NCBI RefSeq assembly: GCF_027622855.1
Contig: NZ_JAPZVR010000012.1
Location: 11,303-65,600, forward strand
DNA: 54,298 nt
Reading direction: 5' to 3'
DNA from: Glycomyces algeriensis
Lineage (GTDB): Bacteria > Actinomycetota > Actinomycetes > Mycobacteriales > Micromonosporaceae
The notes beneath the pieces were generated by a model that saw only the letters and a list, made by a program, of their open reading frames with translations, ran no database searches and had not been told where the DNA came from. The position numbers and the translations under genes are program-made. Shown piece by piece: positions 54,069-54,298 of this stretch. The stretch's first letter is position 1; each line of letters opens with the position of its first letter.

Positions 54069-54226
54069 CCAGCGGACCGGGCGGGCCGCCCTACCCGGTG
54101 ACGCGCCGCACCTGAGCCCTCGGCCTCCATGCGGCGAATCCGCCCCTTCGTAGCGGCGGCGGTGCCGCAGGCGGGGCTGCCGTACTGCCGTGACCGCTCG
54201 CCACGGTCCGCGTCGAACGACGAAGG

Positions 54227-54248
54227 CCGCCCGGCGATCGCCGGGCGG
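54227..54248 (-). terminator. Perfect 22-base palindrome, terminator of the edge gene
   Basis: CCGCCCGGCGATCGCCGGGC plus GG is fully self-complementary and lies about 18 bases after the stop codon at 54267 on the minus strand. It is followed by CTTCGTCGTTC, which is only weakly T-rich. Confidence 0.65.
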
Positions 54249-54266
54249 GCAGAGAAAGGGCTGGGT

Positions 54267-54298
54267 CTAATAGAGGTCCACCGTCACCCACGCGCCCC
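54267..54298 (-). CDS. 3' end of an unknown gene running off the window
   Basis: The minus strand ends in a frame reading GAWVTVDLY followed by TAG, with a terminator palindrome just downstream. Too little is present to name the protein. One other frame also stays open here, so the assignment is tentative. Confidence 0.4.
   Translation of the reverse strand, partial: GAWVTVDLY

Overview
The window is chromosomal DNA of very high G+C content from an actinobacterium, most likely a filamentous, geosmin-forming soil type. Signs of this are the two-domain geosmin synthase, a Family 2B (cyclic-nucleotide-domain) encapsulin, an XRE/DUF397 gene set, a GAP1-type GTPase operon, the ArsR/SmtB-Zur pair and cysteine-free ribosomal protein paralogues. 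A Glycomyces- or Stackebrandtia-like organism would fit, but the genus is a guess. No rRNA, tRNA, insertion sequence, prophage module or CRISPR array is visible. The first ~70 bases are almost pure G/C homopolymer and may be an assembly edge.

Layout: 0.1-9 kb is an isoprenoid region on the minus strand: geosmin synthase, a DUF4239 membrane protein, the encapsulin shell, a polyprenyl diphosphate synthase, a 30-codon micro-ORF, IspH and a DUF1349 protein. A plus-strand proline-rich surface protein lies inside it. 9-11.7 kb holds an Scr1-type XRE regulator with two DUF397 genes, two divergent small genes and one unknown. 12-17.5 kb is an assimilatory nitrite reductase operon (FAD/BFD oxidoreductase, NirB, NirD, and a HemD-winged-helix protein). 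17.5-23.6 kb is a four-gene GTPase operon: a linker-rich protein, a zinc-ribbon TRAFAC GTPase, GAP1, and a membrane protein with zinc-ribbon-like cysteines and a broken P-loop. 23.7-32.3 kb carries ordinary single genes (epimerase, endonuclease V, MOSC, RecO, hydrolase, Z-prenyl synthase, voltage-gated channel) separated by unusual tandem repeats. 32.3-37.8 kb holds a permease pair, then ZnuACB, an ArsR zinc sensor and Zur. 37.9-46.3 kb has membrane proteins and an HSP90-TPR pair. 46.5-54.3 kb has glyS, two membrane-anchored unknowns, a small peptide gene, the zinc-independent ribosomal proteins S14, L33, L28 and L31 with a CobW-like protein, and dusB.

How the parts work together: IspH makes IPP/DMAPP, the polyprenyl synthase elongates it, and the Family 2B shell probably packages a terpenoid enzyme; geosmin synthase lies 1.6 kb upstream of the shell gene. 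Two palindromes resembling Zur boxes, one before znuA and one between the divergent rpmB and cobW-like genes, link zinc import and zinc-sparing ribosomes into one regulon whose repressor gene (zur) is in the same window. The GAP1 operon resembles the predicted NTP-dependent conflict systems of actinobacteria and is the best candidate for a poorly described system.

A recurring regulatory pattern is a TANNNT -10 box placed 6-7 bases before the start codon, seen at about ten genes. This implies that many transcripts here are leaderless, and it was used to choose several starts.
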